A stretch of DNA of 64,000 nucleotides from an uncultured Nitrospiraceae bacterium (GCA_903822005.1 CAIJNL010000045.1:52313-116312), one strand, 5' to 3'; positions 1 to 7,032 are shown, counted from the stretch's first letter. The notes: generated from the sequence alone by a model not told the origin. Numbers and translations are program-made.

Positions 1-818
1 CCGTCCGGCTGCGCAAAAATATAGACGACAATGGATGGGACGGGAAGTGGTACCGCCGCGCTTACTTTGATGACGGCACGCCTCTCGGATCGTCCGCCAA
101 TGCCGAATGCCGGATTGATTCGATTGCGCAGAGCTGGTCGGTCCTTTCGGGTGCCGGAGAGCAAGACCGGTCACGCATGGCCATGGAAGCGGTCGATGAG
201 CGCCTTGTTCGCCGCGAACATGGACTTGTGCAGCTTCTTGATCCCCCCTTCGACAAGTCGGACCTGAATCCGGGCTATATAAAAGGATATGTTCCGGGGG
301 TAAGGGAGAATGGCGGGCAATACACACATGCTGCCATCTGGGCAACAATGGCATTCGCTGCCTTGGGCGACAGAAAACGCGCTTGGGAGCTTTTTACAAT
401 GATCAATCCGGTGAACCATGCGAGATCGATCGAGGGGACTGCTGTCTATAAAGTCGAGCCTTACGTCGTTGCGGCCGACGTCTATGCGGTATCTCCGCAC
501 ATAGGACGCGGCGGATGGACTTGGTACACAGGATCGGCTGCATGGATGTACAGGCTTATCCTTGAATCACTCCTTGGGCTCAGGCTTGAAGTGGACAAAC
601 TGGGCTTCGTACCCTGCCTTCCTCAGGATTGGGAGTCCTTCAAAGTGCATTACCGGTACAGGGAAACGGTCTACCACATCACCGTCCTCCAGGTGAGAGA
701 CGGCAGCGCGGCGAGCGTGACCGTCGATGGAGCGGAACAGCCTGACAAGACAATTCCCCTCGTTGACGACCGGCAGGAACATTTTGTTGATGTGAGGATA
801 GAGGCTGCCGGCGGATAA
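1..818 (+). CDS. Cyclic beta-1,2-glucan synthase-like protein, GH94 C-terminal fragment
   Basis: The reading frame is open from base 3 at the window edge to the stop at 816-818, so only about the last 270 residues are present. The segment has features of the GH94 phosphorylase domain at the C-terminus of NdvB-type cyclic beta-1,2-glucan synthases: GWDGKWYRRAYFDDG, then IDSIAQSWSVLSGAG, then PGYIKGYVPGVRENGGQYTH, then KVEPYVVAADVY and GRGGWTWYTGSA. In that family this domain controls the chain length of periplasmic glucans. The catalytic membrane part would lie upstream, outside the window. An internal ATG at 177 is only a methionine within the domain. No terminator-like hairpin follows. The gene could also be a shorter cellobiose-phosphorylase-like protein, but the YIKGY and WTWYTG motifs favour the NdvB type. 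Confidence 0.85.
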   Translation, partial: VRLRKNIDDNGWDGKWYRRAYFDDGTPLGSSANAECRIDSIAQSWSVLSGAGEQDRSRMAMEAVDERLVRREHGLVQLLDPPFDKSDLNPGYIKGYVPGVRENGGQYTHAAIWATMAFAALGDRKRAWELFTMINPVNHARSIEGTAVYKVEPYVVAADVYAVSPHIGRGGWTWYTGSAAWMYRLILESLLGLRLEVDKLGFVPCLPQDWESFKVHYRYRETVYHITVLQVRDGSAASVTVDGAEQPDKTIPLVDDRQEHFVDVRIEAAGG

Positions 819-872
819 GAATTGCAATACGAGGCAATTTTACATTCACTTTTACAACAATCGCTCGCGAGA

Positions 873-916
873 ATTGATTGGAAAATATTGACATTCAATC
901 AATACATTGATAAAAC
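873..916 (+). promoter_or_regulatory. Possible sigma-70 promoter with flanking inverted repeat ahead of the response regulator
   Basis: TTGACA at 888-893 is followed after 17 bp by TAAAAC at 911-916, a good -35 and a weak -10. An exact 8-bp inverted repeat, ATTGATTG (873-880) and CAATCAAT (896-903), brackets the -35 box and could be an operator. The regulator gene starts about 40 bp downstream. This is sequence resemblance only. Confidence 0.4.
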
Positions 917-957
917 AACATATGTAACATAGACATGTGGTAAAGGATAAAGAATAA

Positions 958-2511
958 TTGAATCAAGAGATGGAAAACAGGCCCATCAGTATCCTGCTCG
1001 TAGAAGACAGTCCCAATGACGTCTCTCTGTTCAGGGAAATGCTTGCAGATTCTGATAGTGCCCGGTTTGAATTATCCCATTGTAATACGCTGAAATGCGC
1101 ACTTGCACTGCTGGGCAAAGAAAACTTTGACATCATTTTGCTTGACCTTGCACTTCCGGACAGCATAGGACTTGATACCGTAATACGCACACTTGCAGCA
1201 GCGCCTAAAATACCGATTGTGGTGATGAGCGGTCTTGGTGATGAGGAGCTCGCAGCCCGCGCATTGCACGAAGGCGCGCAGGATTATCTGGTGAAGGGCC
1301 AGGTTGACAGCAATCTTTTGATCAGGGCCATAAGATATGCCATTGAGCGCAAGCGGACGGAAGAGGCCCTGAGGAAAGCGCACGACAGGCTTGAGCTGCG
1401 TGTTCAGGAACGGACAGCGGAGTTGCTGACCGCTAATAAGCAGCTCTTGCTGGAAATAGAAGACCGCAAGAAGGCAGAGGAGGCGCTTCAGGAGGCGCTT
1501 CAGGAGCTGAAACAGTTAAAAAACAAATTGCATGAAGAGAACATCTTCCTTAGAGAAGAGATAAGCCTGATCCACTCACATATGGAAATCGTCGGCAACA
1601 GTGAATCGATAAGGACCGTCCTGCAGCAGATAGAGCAGGTAGCTCCAACGGACTCTACAGTTTTAATCCAGGGGGATACCGGGACAGGAAAAGAACTGAT
1701 AGCTCATGCGATCCATAACCTGAGTGCCCGCAAGGACCGGCTCATTATCAAAGTCAACTGCGCCGCACTGCCGCCTACCCTGATCGAAAGCGAATTGTTC
1801 GGCCGTGAAAAGGGCGCTTTTACCGGCTCTCTGTCAAAACAGATAGGCCGTTTTGAACTTGCGGATTCTTCTACTATTTTCCTGGATGAGATCGACTCCC
1901 TGCCGCTGGAACTCCAGGCCAAGCTGCTTCGGGTACTGGAGAGCGGTGAATTTGAGCGGCTTGGCAGCCCCCGGACAGTAAAAGTGAACGTCAGAATTAT
2001 ATCAGCGACGAACCGCGATCTCTCCAGCCTCGTAAGTGAGGGCGGGTTCCGTGAAGACCTTTACTACCGCCTGAATGTCTTTCAGATTACTGTGCCGCCT
2101 CTTCGTGAGCGGCGCGAGGACATATTGCCGCTTGTATGGTCTTTTATAAAAGAGTTCAGCGAGAGAATGGGCAAACGCATAGAATCAATACCACAAAAGT
2201 GCGTTGAAGCGCTGCAAGCCTATCCATGGCCCGGCAACGTACGGGAGTTGAAAAATGTTACCGAGCGAGCGATGATCATAGCCACCGGGCCCGTACTGCA
2301 TTTTGAGGTACCAAAGATCGCGCAGTCATCTGCGGACCAGTCCGGGACCCTCGAAGAGGTCGAAAAACGGCGGATCATCGAGGCCCTGAACACCACCGGG
2401 TGGCAGGTCAGCGGCAAGGGTGGTGCAGCAGAGATTTTAGGCATAAATCCGAAGACGCTCGAATCGAGGATGCAAAAACTCGGAATTCAAAGAAATAAGA
2501 AAAATGCCTGA
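958..2511 (+). CDS. Sigma-54-dependent response regulator (REC, coiled coil, AAA+, Fis HTH)
   Basis: The 517-residue protein has a receiver domain at about 10-125, with acidic pocket VEDS, phospho-acceptor Asp63 in LLDLALPD and Lys113. A coiled coil runs from about 135 to 205. The AAA+ domain spans about 208-440, with Walker A GDTGTGKE and Walker B FLDEID. A FhlA-like helix-turn-helix (GAAEILGINPKTLESRM) ends the protein. The sigma-54 contact loop reads GAFTGS instead of the usual GAFTGA. TTG at 958 has AAAGGA 10 bases upstream; ATG at 970 is an alternative. No histidine kinase is adjacent. The stop codon lies inside the first enhancer palindrome, and three sigma-54 promoters with the same enhancer lie downstream, so this is the probable activator (inference). 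It may also sense an envelope signal via an unlinked kinase. Confidence 0.93.
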   Translation: MNQEMENRPISILLVEDSPNDVSLFREMLADSDSARFELSHCNTLKCALALLGKENFDIILLDLALPDSIGLDTVIRTLAAAPKIPIVVMSGLGDEELAARALHEGAQDYLVKGQVDSNLLIRAIRYAIERKRTEEALRKAHDRLELRVQERTAELLTANKQLLLEIEDRKKAEEALQEALQELKQLKNKLHEENIFLREEISLIHSHMEIVGNSESIRTVLQQIEQVAPTDSTVLIQGDTGTGKELIAHAIHNLSARKDRLIIKVNCAALPPTLIESELFGREKGAFTGSLSKQIGRFELADSSTIFLDEIDSLPLELQAKLLRVLESGEFERLGSPRTVKVNVRIISATNRDLSSLVSEGGFREDLYYRLNVFQITVPPLRERREDILPLVWSFIKEFSERMGKRIESIPQKCVEALQAYPWPGNVRELKNVTERAMIIATGPVLHFEVPKIAQSSADQSGTLEEVEKRRIIEALNTTGWQVSGKGGAAEILGINPKTLESRMQKLGIQRNKKNA

Positions 2512-2538
2512 TATTTCAGGAGCCTCCTGATATATCAG
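2508..2538 (+). promoter_or_regulatory. Enhancer (UAS) copy 1: tandem 12-bp palindromes
   Basis: CTGATATTTCAG (2508-2519) and CTGATATATCAG (2527-2538) are separated by the 7-bp spacer GAGCCTC. The second is a perfect palindrome. The pair overlaps the stop codon of the response regulator. Its centre at 2523 is 116 bp upstream of the promoter GG at 2639. Copies at 6445 and 8192 have the same layout. Two dimer sites on nearby helical turns are typical of sigma-54 activators. Confidence 0.8.
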
Positions 2539-2596
2539 AACGCAGTGCCTGCTGCAATGTCCTTCGTCCAGTGCAGTTTTCGCTGAAATCTTAATG

Positions 2597-2611
2597 TTTT
2601 CAAGACCATAG
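2597..2611 (+). promoter_or_regulatory. IHF-like box, copy 1
   Basis: TTTTCAA-GACC-ATAG lies between enhancer and promoter. The flanks TTTTCAA and ATAG are the same in all three control regions, while the middle four bases differ, which fits the WATCAA-N4-TTR layout of IHF sites, although the match to the consensus is partial. The preceding ATG gives a longer shared box, ATGTTTTCAA, starting 45 bp before the promoter GG. Confidence 0.45.
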
Positions 2612-2637
2612 AAGCTCCTCTCCGGCACAATCGGCCC

Positions 2638-2653
2638 TGGCACACATCCTGCT
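2638..2653 (+). promoter_or_regulatory. Sigma-54 (-24/-12) promoter 1
   Basis: TGGCAC-ACATC-CTGCT has GG at 2639-2640 and GC at 2651-2652 with 10 bases between, the invariant spacing of RpoN promoters. One position differs from the TTGC consensus. The expected transcription start is near 2664. It would drive the secreted-protein gene at 2744 and genes behind it. Confidence 0.8.
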
Positions 2654-2743
2654 TTTCAATACTATGGCGAACACCGGAGCACATTCATCTTTGGTGCAAT
2701 GGGCATCGGAGCGCGTATTAACAATTATCGCAAGGAGAGAGAA

Positions 2744-3283
2744 ATGATGAGGAAATCTGGAAAGTCGTGTTTGTATGTTATTGCCACTTTGCTTTTAGCA
2801 CTAACAGTATCCGCAGCCCAGAGCGATGCAGCGGTCAATGTACAGGTTAATCTTCCGGCCATCAGGTTTGCTGCTCCGCCTGAGGTGGTTGTGATACCGG
2901 GAACGTATGTTTACATGGTCCCTGACATTGAAACAGATGTTCTTTTTTTCCAGGGTTACTGGTGGCGTCCTTATGAAGGACGCTGGTACAGATCGGGTGA
3001 TTATAAAGGGCGGTGGAGTTACGTAGCCCCTTCCAGGGTCCCCGGCGGTTTGAGATCGCTGCCGCAGGACTATCGTCACCGCATATCATCGCCCGGACAC
3101 GAACGGATAGGCCACAGAGACGTGAAAAGCAACTGGAAGAGATGGGAAAGGGAAAAACATTGGGACAGGCGGGACGAGCGTGACCGTGGAGGCCGCGGAG
3201 AGCAGGACCGTGGTGGACGCAGCGAGCATGACCGCGGGGGGCCTGGCGGGCATGACCGGGGCGGACCTGGTGAGCGCAGATAA
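2744..3283 (+). CDS. Secreted protein of unknown function, VYMVP family, charged repeat tail
   Basis: The start ATG at 2744 (or 2747) follows AAGGAGA; an upstream in-frame ATG at 2699 has no ribosome site. The 179-residue product has a signal peptide (about 1-28, ending near SAAQSDAA). A folded part follows with VVVIPGTYVYMVPD, FFQGYWWRPYEGRWYRSG and KSNWKRWEREKHW. The C-terminal 35 residues are a low-complexity tail of Arg, Asp, Gly and His in RGG-like units. The same order of motifs occurs in the protein at 22242-23213, so these are paralogs. It is the first gene after sigma-54 promoter 1. The function is unknown; location in the periplasm or outer membrane is inferred from the signal peptide and the regulon. 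Confidence 0.8.
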   Translation: MMRKSGKSCLYVIATLLLALTVSAAQSDAAVNVQVNLPAIRFAAPPEVVVIPGTYVYMVPDIETDVLFFQGYWWRPYEGRWYRSGDYKGRWSYVAPSRVPGGLRSLPQDYRHRISSPGHERIGHRDVKSNWKRWEREKHWDRRDERDRGGRGEQDRGGRSEHDRGGPGGHDRGGPGERR

Positions 3284-3336
3284 CGTCGTTGAATAAATCG
3301 AATCCCGGGTAAGAATCTCGGTAGTCAGGAGGCACC

Positions 3337-3672
3337 GTGATATTAGCAACACTAAGAATGATTGTCCGCCCCGAAAAGCGGAATGATCTTTTAAAGACTC
3401 TGAAGGGGATGCTCGAACCCGCGCGGGTAGAAAGGGGCTGCCTGAATTACCGCCTCTACGAAGACACTGAAAATAATAATGCCTTCGTCCTGCTGGAACA
3501 ATGGGCGACACAGGAAGATCTTGAGAGGCATCTTTCCACGGACAATCAGCGGCGGCTGCTCGAGTTGACGGACCTGCTGAGTGAGAAGCCTGAACTACTG
3601 TTCAACACTGTGTTACACACGCAGGGAATAGATCTGATAGAAAATGTCTTCAAGGCGGATGATGCAAGATGA
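3337..3672 (+). CDS. Antibiotic biosynthesis monooxygenase (ABM) domain protein
   Basis: This 111-residue protein has the ABM (dimeric alpha/beta barrel) pattern: an N-terminal strand with MIVRPEKRNDLLK, then EPARVERGCLNYRLYEDTEN, then LLEQWATQEDLERHLST. Related proteins include quinol monooxygenases such as YgiN and small haem-degrading enzymes, but no residue seen here fixes the substrate. Translation starts at GTG 3337, with a perfect AGGAGG at 3327-3332. It is in line with the gene at 2744 and 53 bases behind it, so it is probably part of the first sigma-54 unit and could have a redox or quinone-stress role. Confidence 0.8.
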   Translation: MILATLRMIVRPEKRNDLLKTLKGMLEPARVERGCLNYRLYEDTENNNAFVLLEQWATQEDLERHLSTDNQRRLLELTDLLSEKPELLFNTVLHTQGIDLIENVFKADDAR

Positions 3673-3746
3673 GATATGGAAGTAAGAGCTATGAGGTCAA
3701 CTGCCGGCTCATCAGGCAGGACGACGCATAGCAGCAGGAGGCTGAT

Positions 3747-3871
3747 ATGTTTTGGACGATTCTTGGAATGCTTAAGGCCCTCTGGGTGCTGGGACTGATC
3801 GGCGGCTATACGCTTTTAATGTCCATCTGGTTATCGCACTAGTTGTCGCTCTGATCAGAATAGTCCAGGGG
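3747..3871 (+). pseudogene. lmo0937-type small membrane protein, frameshifted
   Basis: ATG at 3747 follows AGGAGG and gives MFWTILGMLKALWVLGLIGG before a stop at 3840-3842, only 31 codons in. Moving to another frame at the CTTTTAA run (3813-3819) restores FNVHLVIALVVALIRIVQG. The two halves together match the intact lmo0937-type protein at 8779-8925. One lost base in the run, or a sequencing error, explains the break. Beyond about 3871 the shifted frame has no natural stop of the right place, so the end of the gene also looks decayed. The short form might still be made as a 31-residue membrane peptide. Confidence 0.6.
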
Positions 3872-4001
3872 ATGCAAACAGCGTTAACTTCCAAGGAACA
3901 AGTAAAACGGAGCGGACAGGAAGGGAGGAAAACGGGGATAACTCGTTCCGGTCATGTTGAGACAGAGAAAACAATAAATCATATTTCGGAGGTATTTAAG
4001 T

Positions 4002-4736
4002 ATGCAAGCAATAACAGTCAAGAGAGTCTTTATGATCATCATCGCCTTATTTTCCATCAGCGTGCTGGCAGGCTGTTCCGGTCTGGTAAAAAGACCCGCC
4101 GAAAGGTCGGGCTATTTGTACTATCCGACGGCATTGGTCCAGGCTGATCAGGCCCTTGCTGAAGCCCGCATGGCAGGCAAGGACAGGCAATGCCCGGCAG
4201 AATATAATGCGCTGAAGGACCAGGTGGACCAGGCCTATGAGGCCTACATGGTATGCCGTACTCAGGAAGCGATCGATATGGCTAATGATGCAATCCCTAA
4301 AATCAAGGCCCTTTGTCCGGCGAGACCGAGCGCTGTGGTGAGGCCGGAACCGAAACCGGAACCGAGGGTCGTCGAAAAGCTGATCGTTCTCGAGGATGTG
4401 CATTTCGATCTGGACAAGTCGACCCTGACAAAAGATGCTCAGGCGATACTTAGAAGGAATATCCAGGTCATGAAGCAGAACCCGAATATGAAAGTCATCA
4501 TTCAGGGGCATACCTCTGCAATCGCCACCGTTGAATACAATCAGAAGCTGAGCGAAAGAAGAGCGGCATCTGTCAAGGCCTTCCTCATGAAAGAAGGAGG
4601 AATTTCTCAGGACAGGCTGGCCACAATCGGATATGGTGAGACACAGCTGGAGAGGCCGGAGCCTAACGAAAGAGACGTGGAATCGCCGGCAGCAAAGATT
4701 AACAGAAGCGTTATCTTTAAAATCACGGTCAGGTAG
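4002..4736 (+). CDS. OmpA-family peptidoglycan-associated lipoprotein
   Basis: The 244-residue protein has a lipoprotein signal (about 1-24, lipobox LAGC), a helical part to about residue 100 (ALVQADQALAEARMAGKD onwards), a Pro/Glu linker and an OmpA C-terminal domain at about 128-244 (FDLDKSTLTKDAQ, GHTSAIATVEYNQKLSERRA, GYGE). OmpA domains bind diaminopimelate through an Asp in GHTD and an Arg in LSxRRA. Here the Asp position is Ser (GHTS) while the Arg is kept, and the usual NRRV near the end reads NRSV. The protein should be anchored in the outer membrane facing the periplasm. GGAGG at 3988-3992 supports the start. It belongs to the first sigma-54 unit by position. Weakened peptidoglycan binding is an inference. 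Confidence 0.88.
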   Translation: MQAITVKRVFMIIIALFSISVLAGCSGLVKRPAERSGYLYYPTALVQADQALAEARMAGKDRQCPAEYNALKDQVDQAYEAYMVCRTQEAIDMANDAIPKIKALCPARPSAVVRPEPKPEPRVVEKLIVLEDVHFDLDKSTLTKDAQAILRRNIQVMKQNPNMKVIIQGHTSAIATVEYNQKLSERRAASVKAFLMKEGGISQDRLATIGYGETQLERPEPNERDVESPAAKINRSVIFKITVR

Positions 4737-4742
4737 CCGCGC

Positions 4743-4796
4743 AGGGCCAAAGGGTCGGAAGATACACCCCATGAGTATATCCGTACCTTTGACCCT
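4743..4796 (+). other. Imperfect hairpin between the OmpA-like gene and the next membrane gene
   Basis: AGGGCCAAAGG (4743-4753) pairs with CCTTTGACCCT (4786-4796) with one mismatch, and the loop contains a further short pairing (CGGA with TCCG). No T-run follows. It may stabilise the upstream message or slow transcription inside the operon. Confidence 0.4.
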
Positions 4797-4841
4797 GGTA
4801 AATTATTAACCAGTAATGCGCAACATGAAAGGAGAAAAACT

Positions 4842-5033
4842 ATGCCGCTGATTCATTTAGTAATTATTTTGGTTGTCGTTGGGGTGATCCTATGGGTAAT
4901 TAATAACTATATACCGATGCAGTCTACCATAAAGAGGATTTTGAATGTGGTAGTGATCGTTTGCGTGATTATATGGTTATTGAGCGTTTTCGGGCTCATC
5001 GGAAACATCTCGGCAATTCATGTCGGAAAGTGA
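4842..5033 (+). CDS. Thivi_2564-type small integral membrane protein
   Basis: The 63-residue protein is almost entirely two membrane helices (about 4-22 and 32-54) joined by NNYIPMQSTIKRILN, and ends in GNISAIHVGK. The pattern MPLIxLVI..VNxYIPM...I..ILN is that of the small Thivi_2564 family of unknown function, often found near stress genes. AGGAGA lies just before ATG 4842. It sits between the OmpA-like lipoprotein and the Nramp-like transporter in the first sigma-54 unit. No catalytic residues are visible. Confidence 0.75.
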   Translation: MPLIHLVIILVVVGVILWVINNYIPMQSTIKRILNVVVIVCVIIWLLSVFGLIGNISAIHVGK

Positions 5034-5065
5034 AGAGACTGCTGACAGTCTGCCCTGAGTGAAAA

Positions 5066-5126
5066 GGAGCATGGTCATCTGTACATAACCTGAAGTCAAA
5101 TCCTTCAGGAAGATGGCCATAGCTCC
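5066..5126 (+). promoter_or_regulatory. Structured RNA leader ahead of the Nramp-like gene
   Basis: An outer stem pairs GGAGCATGGTCATCT (5066-5080) with AGATGGCCATAGCTCC (5111-5126), 15 pairs with one G-U and one bulged A. Inside it a second stem pairs CCTGAAG (5089-5095) with CTTCAGG (5103-5109) around a 7-base loop. The 5' side of the junction has 8 unpaired bases (5081-5088), the 3' side one. A T-rich but not pure T stretch follows. It lies 33 bases before an ATG that lacks a ribosome site. It could be a metal-responsive cis-regulatory RNA or a terminator of the upstream unit; it matches no riboswitch class I can recall. Confidence 0.5.
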
Positions 5127-5159
5127 CTTATTTCGATTTGTTGCTTCTTCTTCTGCGCT

Positions 5160-6431
5160 ATGAAAAACAAAAAAAACATTTCAGGCAAATTTTATCATTT
5201 CTGGAAAATACTCGGCCCCGGACTCGTTACTGGTGCAAGCGACGACGACCCTTCGGGCATCGCAACTTATTCACAGGCAGGCGCTGCATACGGACTTTCG
5301 ACCCTCTGGACCGCGCTTATTACATTTCCACTCATGGCTTCCATTCAGGAAATGTGCGCAAGGATCGGCCTCGTTACCTCTCATGGACTGGCAGGAACAC
5401 TTAAGGCCCATTATTCAAGGCCCATTTTGTATTTAATGCTGCTGTTCAGTTTTCCGGCCATTGTAATGAACATTGGCGCCGACATTGCAGGAATGGGAGC
5501 AGTAGGAAATCTGTTGTTCCCCTCCATTCCGGCGGCATATTTCAGCATCGTCTTCACCCTTGTTCTTTTAGTCTCAATTATTTACCTGCCATATCAAAAG
5601 TTCGCAGCTGTTCTGAAATATCTCTGCGTCGTCCTCCTGGTCTATCTCATAGTTCCCTTTTTATATGAACAGGACTGGGCAAAGGTCCTGAAAGCCGCGT
5701 TTATCCCGACAATACAGTTCGACAAAGACTTTATCGGAATTCTGGTCGCCATTCTTGGAACCACCATTTCACCATATCTTTTCTTTTGGCAGACCACGAT
5801 GGAAGTTGAAGCTATGAAACAGAAGAGAAAACATTTAGTGATAAACAAAAAAATAATAGGTGACATGCAGCAGGATGTCGATTTCGGAACATTATTTTCG
5901 AATGTCGTCATGTTCTTTATCATCCTTACCACCGGGACGGTTTTATTTAATGCCGGCATTCATCGGATCGACACCGTTGAACAGGCTGCGCAGGCATTGA
6001 AACCATTGGCAGGAAATGCCGCATATATACTTTTTGCTGTTGGCGTCATCGGCACCGGCTTTCTGGCCATTCCCGTTTTGAGCGGCTCACTTTCCTACAT
6101 CATCACCGAAACCTTCGGCTGGAAACAGGGACTCGACAAAACATTTAACAAGGCAAAAGCATTTTATGTCATCATTGCCATTTCATTGATCCTGGGGTTA
6201 TCGCTGAATTACGTCGGGATCTCGCCAATTAAAGCACTCATTTACTCGGCCATTCTTTACGGACTGACCGCTCCCGTATTAATCGCCATCATTCTTCACA
6301 TTTCCAACAACAAAAAAATAATGGGCAAAAATACGAATGGCATGACTTCTAACATTCTCGGGTTTGCGACATTCCTTCTCATGACTATTACCGCCGTGAT
6401 TTTAGTTTACATGCAACTCACGGAAAAATAG
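5160..6431 (+). CDS. Nramp-family divalent metal transporter, divergent clade
   Basis: The 423-residue inner-membrane protein has about 11 hydrophobic segments and Nramp-type order: GPGLVTGASDDDPSGIATYS in helix 1, MASIQEMCARIGLVTSHGLA in helix 3, GTTISPYLFFWQTTME in helix 6. In classical manganese/iron transporters helix 1 carries DPGN and helix 6 carries MPH; here these read DPSG and SPY, so the metal-coordinating Met is missing. Such changes are expected in carriers for harder ions such as magnesium (inference from the family). The ATG at 5160 has no Shine-Dalgarno and lies after the hairpin leader at 5066-5126. It is the last gene before the second enhancer. Substrate is unproven. Confidence 0.88.
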   Translation: MKNKKNISGKFYHFWKILGPGLVTGASDDDPSGIATYSQAGAAYGLSTLWTALITFPLMASIQEMCARIGLVTSHGLAGTLKAHYSRPILYLMLLFSFPAIVMNIGADIAGMGAVGNLLFPSIPAAYFSIVFTLVLLVSIIYLPYQKFAAVLKYLCVVLLVYLIVPFLYEQDWAKVLKAAFIPTIQFDKDFIGILVAILGTTISPYLFFWQTTMEVEAMKQKRKHLVINKKIIGDMQQDVDFGTLFSNVVMFFIILTTGTVLFNAGIHRIDTVEQAAQALKPLAGNAAYILFAVGVIGTGFLAIPVLSGSLSYIITETFGWKQGLDKTFNKAKAFYVIIAISLILGLSLNYVGISPIKALIYSAILYGLTAPVLIAIILHISNNKKIMGKNTNGMTSNILGFATFLLMTITAVILVYMQLTEK

Positions 6432-6436
6432 ATTTC

Positions 6437-6483
6437 GCCGCCTTCTGATATATCAGGAGACTCCTGACATATCAGAAGGCGGC
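6437..6483 (+). promoter_or_regulatory. Enhancer (UAS) copy 2 within a 47-bp near-perfect palindrome
   Basis: CTGATATATCAG (6445-6456) and CTGACATATCAG (6464-6475) are separated by GAGACTC. In this copy the flanks also pair (GCCGCCTT and AAGGCGGC), giving two 23-base arms around base 6460 with one mismatch. The centre is 117 bp from the promoter GG at 6577. As RNA the same sequence would form a strong hairpin 6 bases after the transporter stop, so it may also end the upstream transcript. Confidence 0.8.
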
Positions 6484-6533
6484 ATCTCTCATAGCGTCAT
6501 CCAGGCAGCGCAATTCTCGCCAATACTTCAATG

Positions 6534-6548
6534 TTTTCAATATCATAG
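6534..6548 (+). promoter_or_regulatory. IHF-like box, copy 2
   Basis: TTTTCAA-TATC-ATAG, with the shared ATGTTTTCAA starting at 6531, 46 bp upstream of the promoter GG. Same position and layout as the boxes at 2597 and 8281, with a different four-base middle. Confidence 0.45.
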
Positions 6549-6575
6549 GTGCTTCAGTCCTGGTTACAATCCTCC

Positions 6576-6591
6576 TGGCACACATCCTGCT
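6576..6591 (+). promoter_or_regulatory. Sigma-54 (-24/-12) promoter 2
   Basis: TGGCAC-ACATC-CTGCT, identical to promoter 1 over these bases, with GG at 6577-6578 and GC at 6589-6590. Expected start near 6602. The first gene downstream is the DUF3309 protein at 6698. Confidence 0.8.
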
Positions 6592-6697
6592 CTTAAATAA
6601 AGCAACAGATATCAAAGCCTGTTCGCTTTTGATGCGATGAATGCTTAAAGAAAGCCTTGCATTTTTCGCCGGGCAAATAAGATACGGGAGGAAAAAC

Positions 6698-6850
6698 ATG
6701 TTCACAATACTGATCATCATTTTGGTGCTTGTGTTTGTAGGCGCGCTGCCCACCTGGCCACATAGCAAAAGCTGGGGTTACTTTCCGAGTGGCGGGTTAG
6801 GATTGGTACTTCTGATTCTGCTCGTACTGCTGCTCCTCGGGAGGATTTAA
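6698..6850 (+). CDS. DUF3309 small membrane protein
   Basis: The 50-residue protein consists of two hydrophobic helices flanking a conserved turn, LPTWPHSKSWGYFPSGGLG, the signature of DUF3309. Its function is unknown in all bacteria. ATG at 6698 follows GGGAGGAAAAAC; an in-frame ATG at 6641 has no ribosome site and would add a poorly hydrophobic extension. It is the first gene of the second sigma-54 unit. Members commonly occur near osmotic or oxidative stress genes, which fits this context. Confidence 0.85.
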   Translation: MFTILIIILVLVFVGALPTWPHSKSWGYFPSGGLGLVLLILLVLLLLGRI

Positions 6851-6963
6851 GGGTATTGGAAATCACTATGCATTCATCTAAAGGGAGAGATGGAAGATTT
6901 AAGTGAAAACTTGACCACTTGCCCCTGACAAAGAACGGTCAAAACAGTAACAGGAGAAATAGT

Positions 6964-7032
6964 ATGCTTACGATTCAATTAGTGCTTGCTTTGGGTACCG
7001 TTTGGACGATACTGTGGTTCATTCATAGCTGA
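6964..7032 (+). CDS. Putative 22-residue membrane peptide
   Basis: ATG at 6964 is preceded by CAGGAGAAATAGT, a good ribosome site, and encodes MLTIQLVLALGTVWTILWFI plus HS before TGA at 7030-7032. The whole peptide is one hydrophobic helix. It resembles in size and composition the N-terminal helix of the lmo0937-type proteins here. It lies between the DUF3309 and Spy/CpxP-like genes. It could be a real small membrane protein or a chance open frame. Confidence 0.4.
   Translation: MLTIQLVLALGTVWTILWFIHS

Noticed and set aside
3872..4147. 91-codon open frame between the broken lmo0937 gene and the lipoprotein
   Set aside because: It is the shifted tail of the broken gene run on by chance and overlaps the well-supported OmpA-like gene.
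6890..6928. 12-codon frame after AAAGGGAGAG
   Set aside because: Too short, hydrophilic and without relatives or overlap signals.
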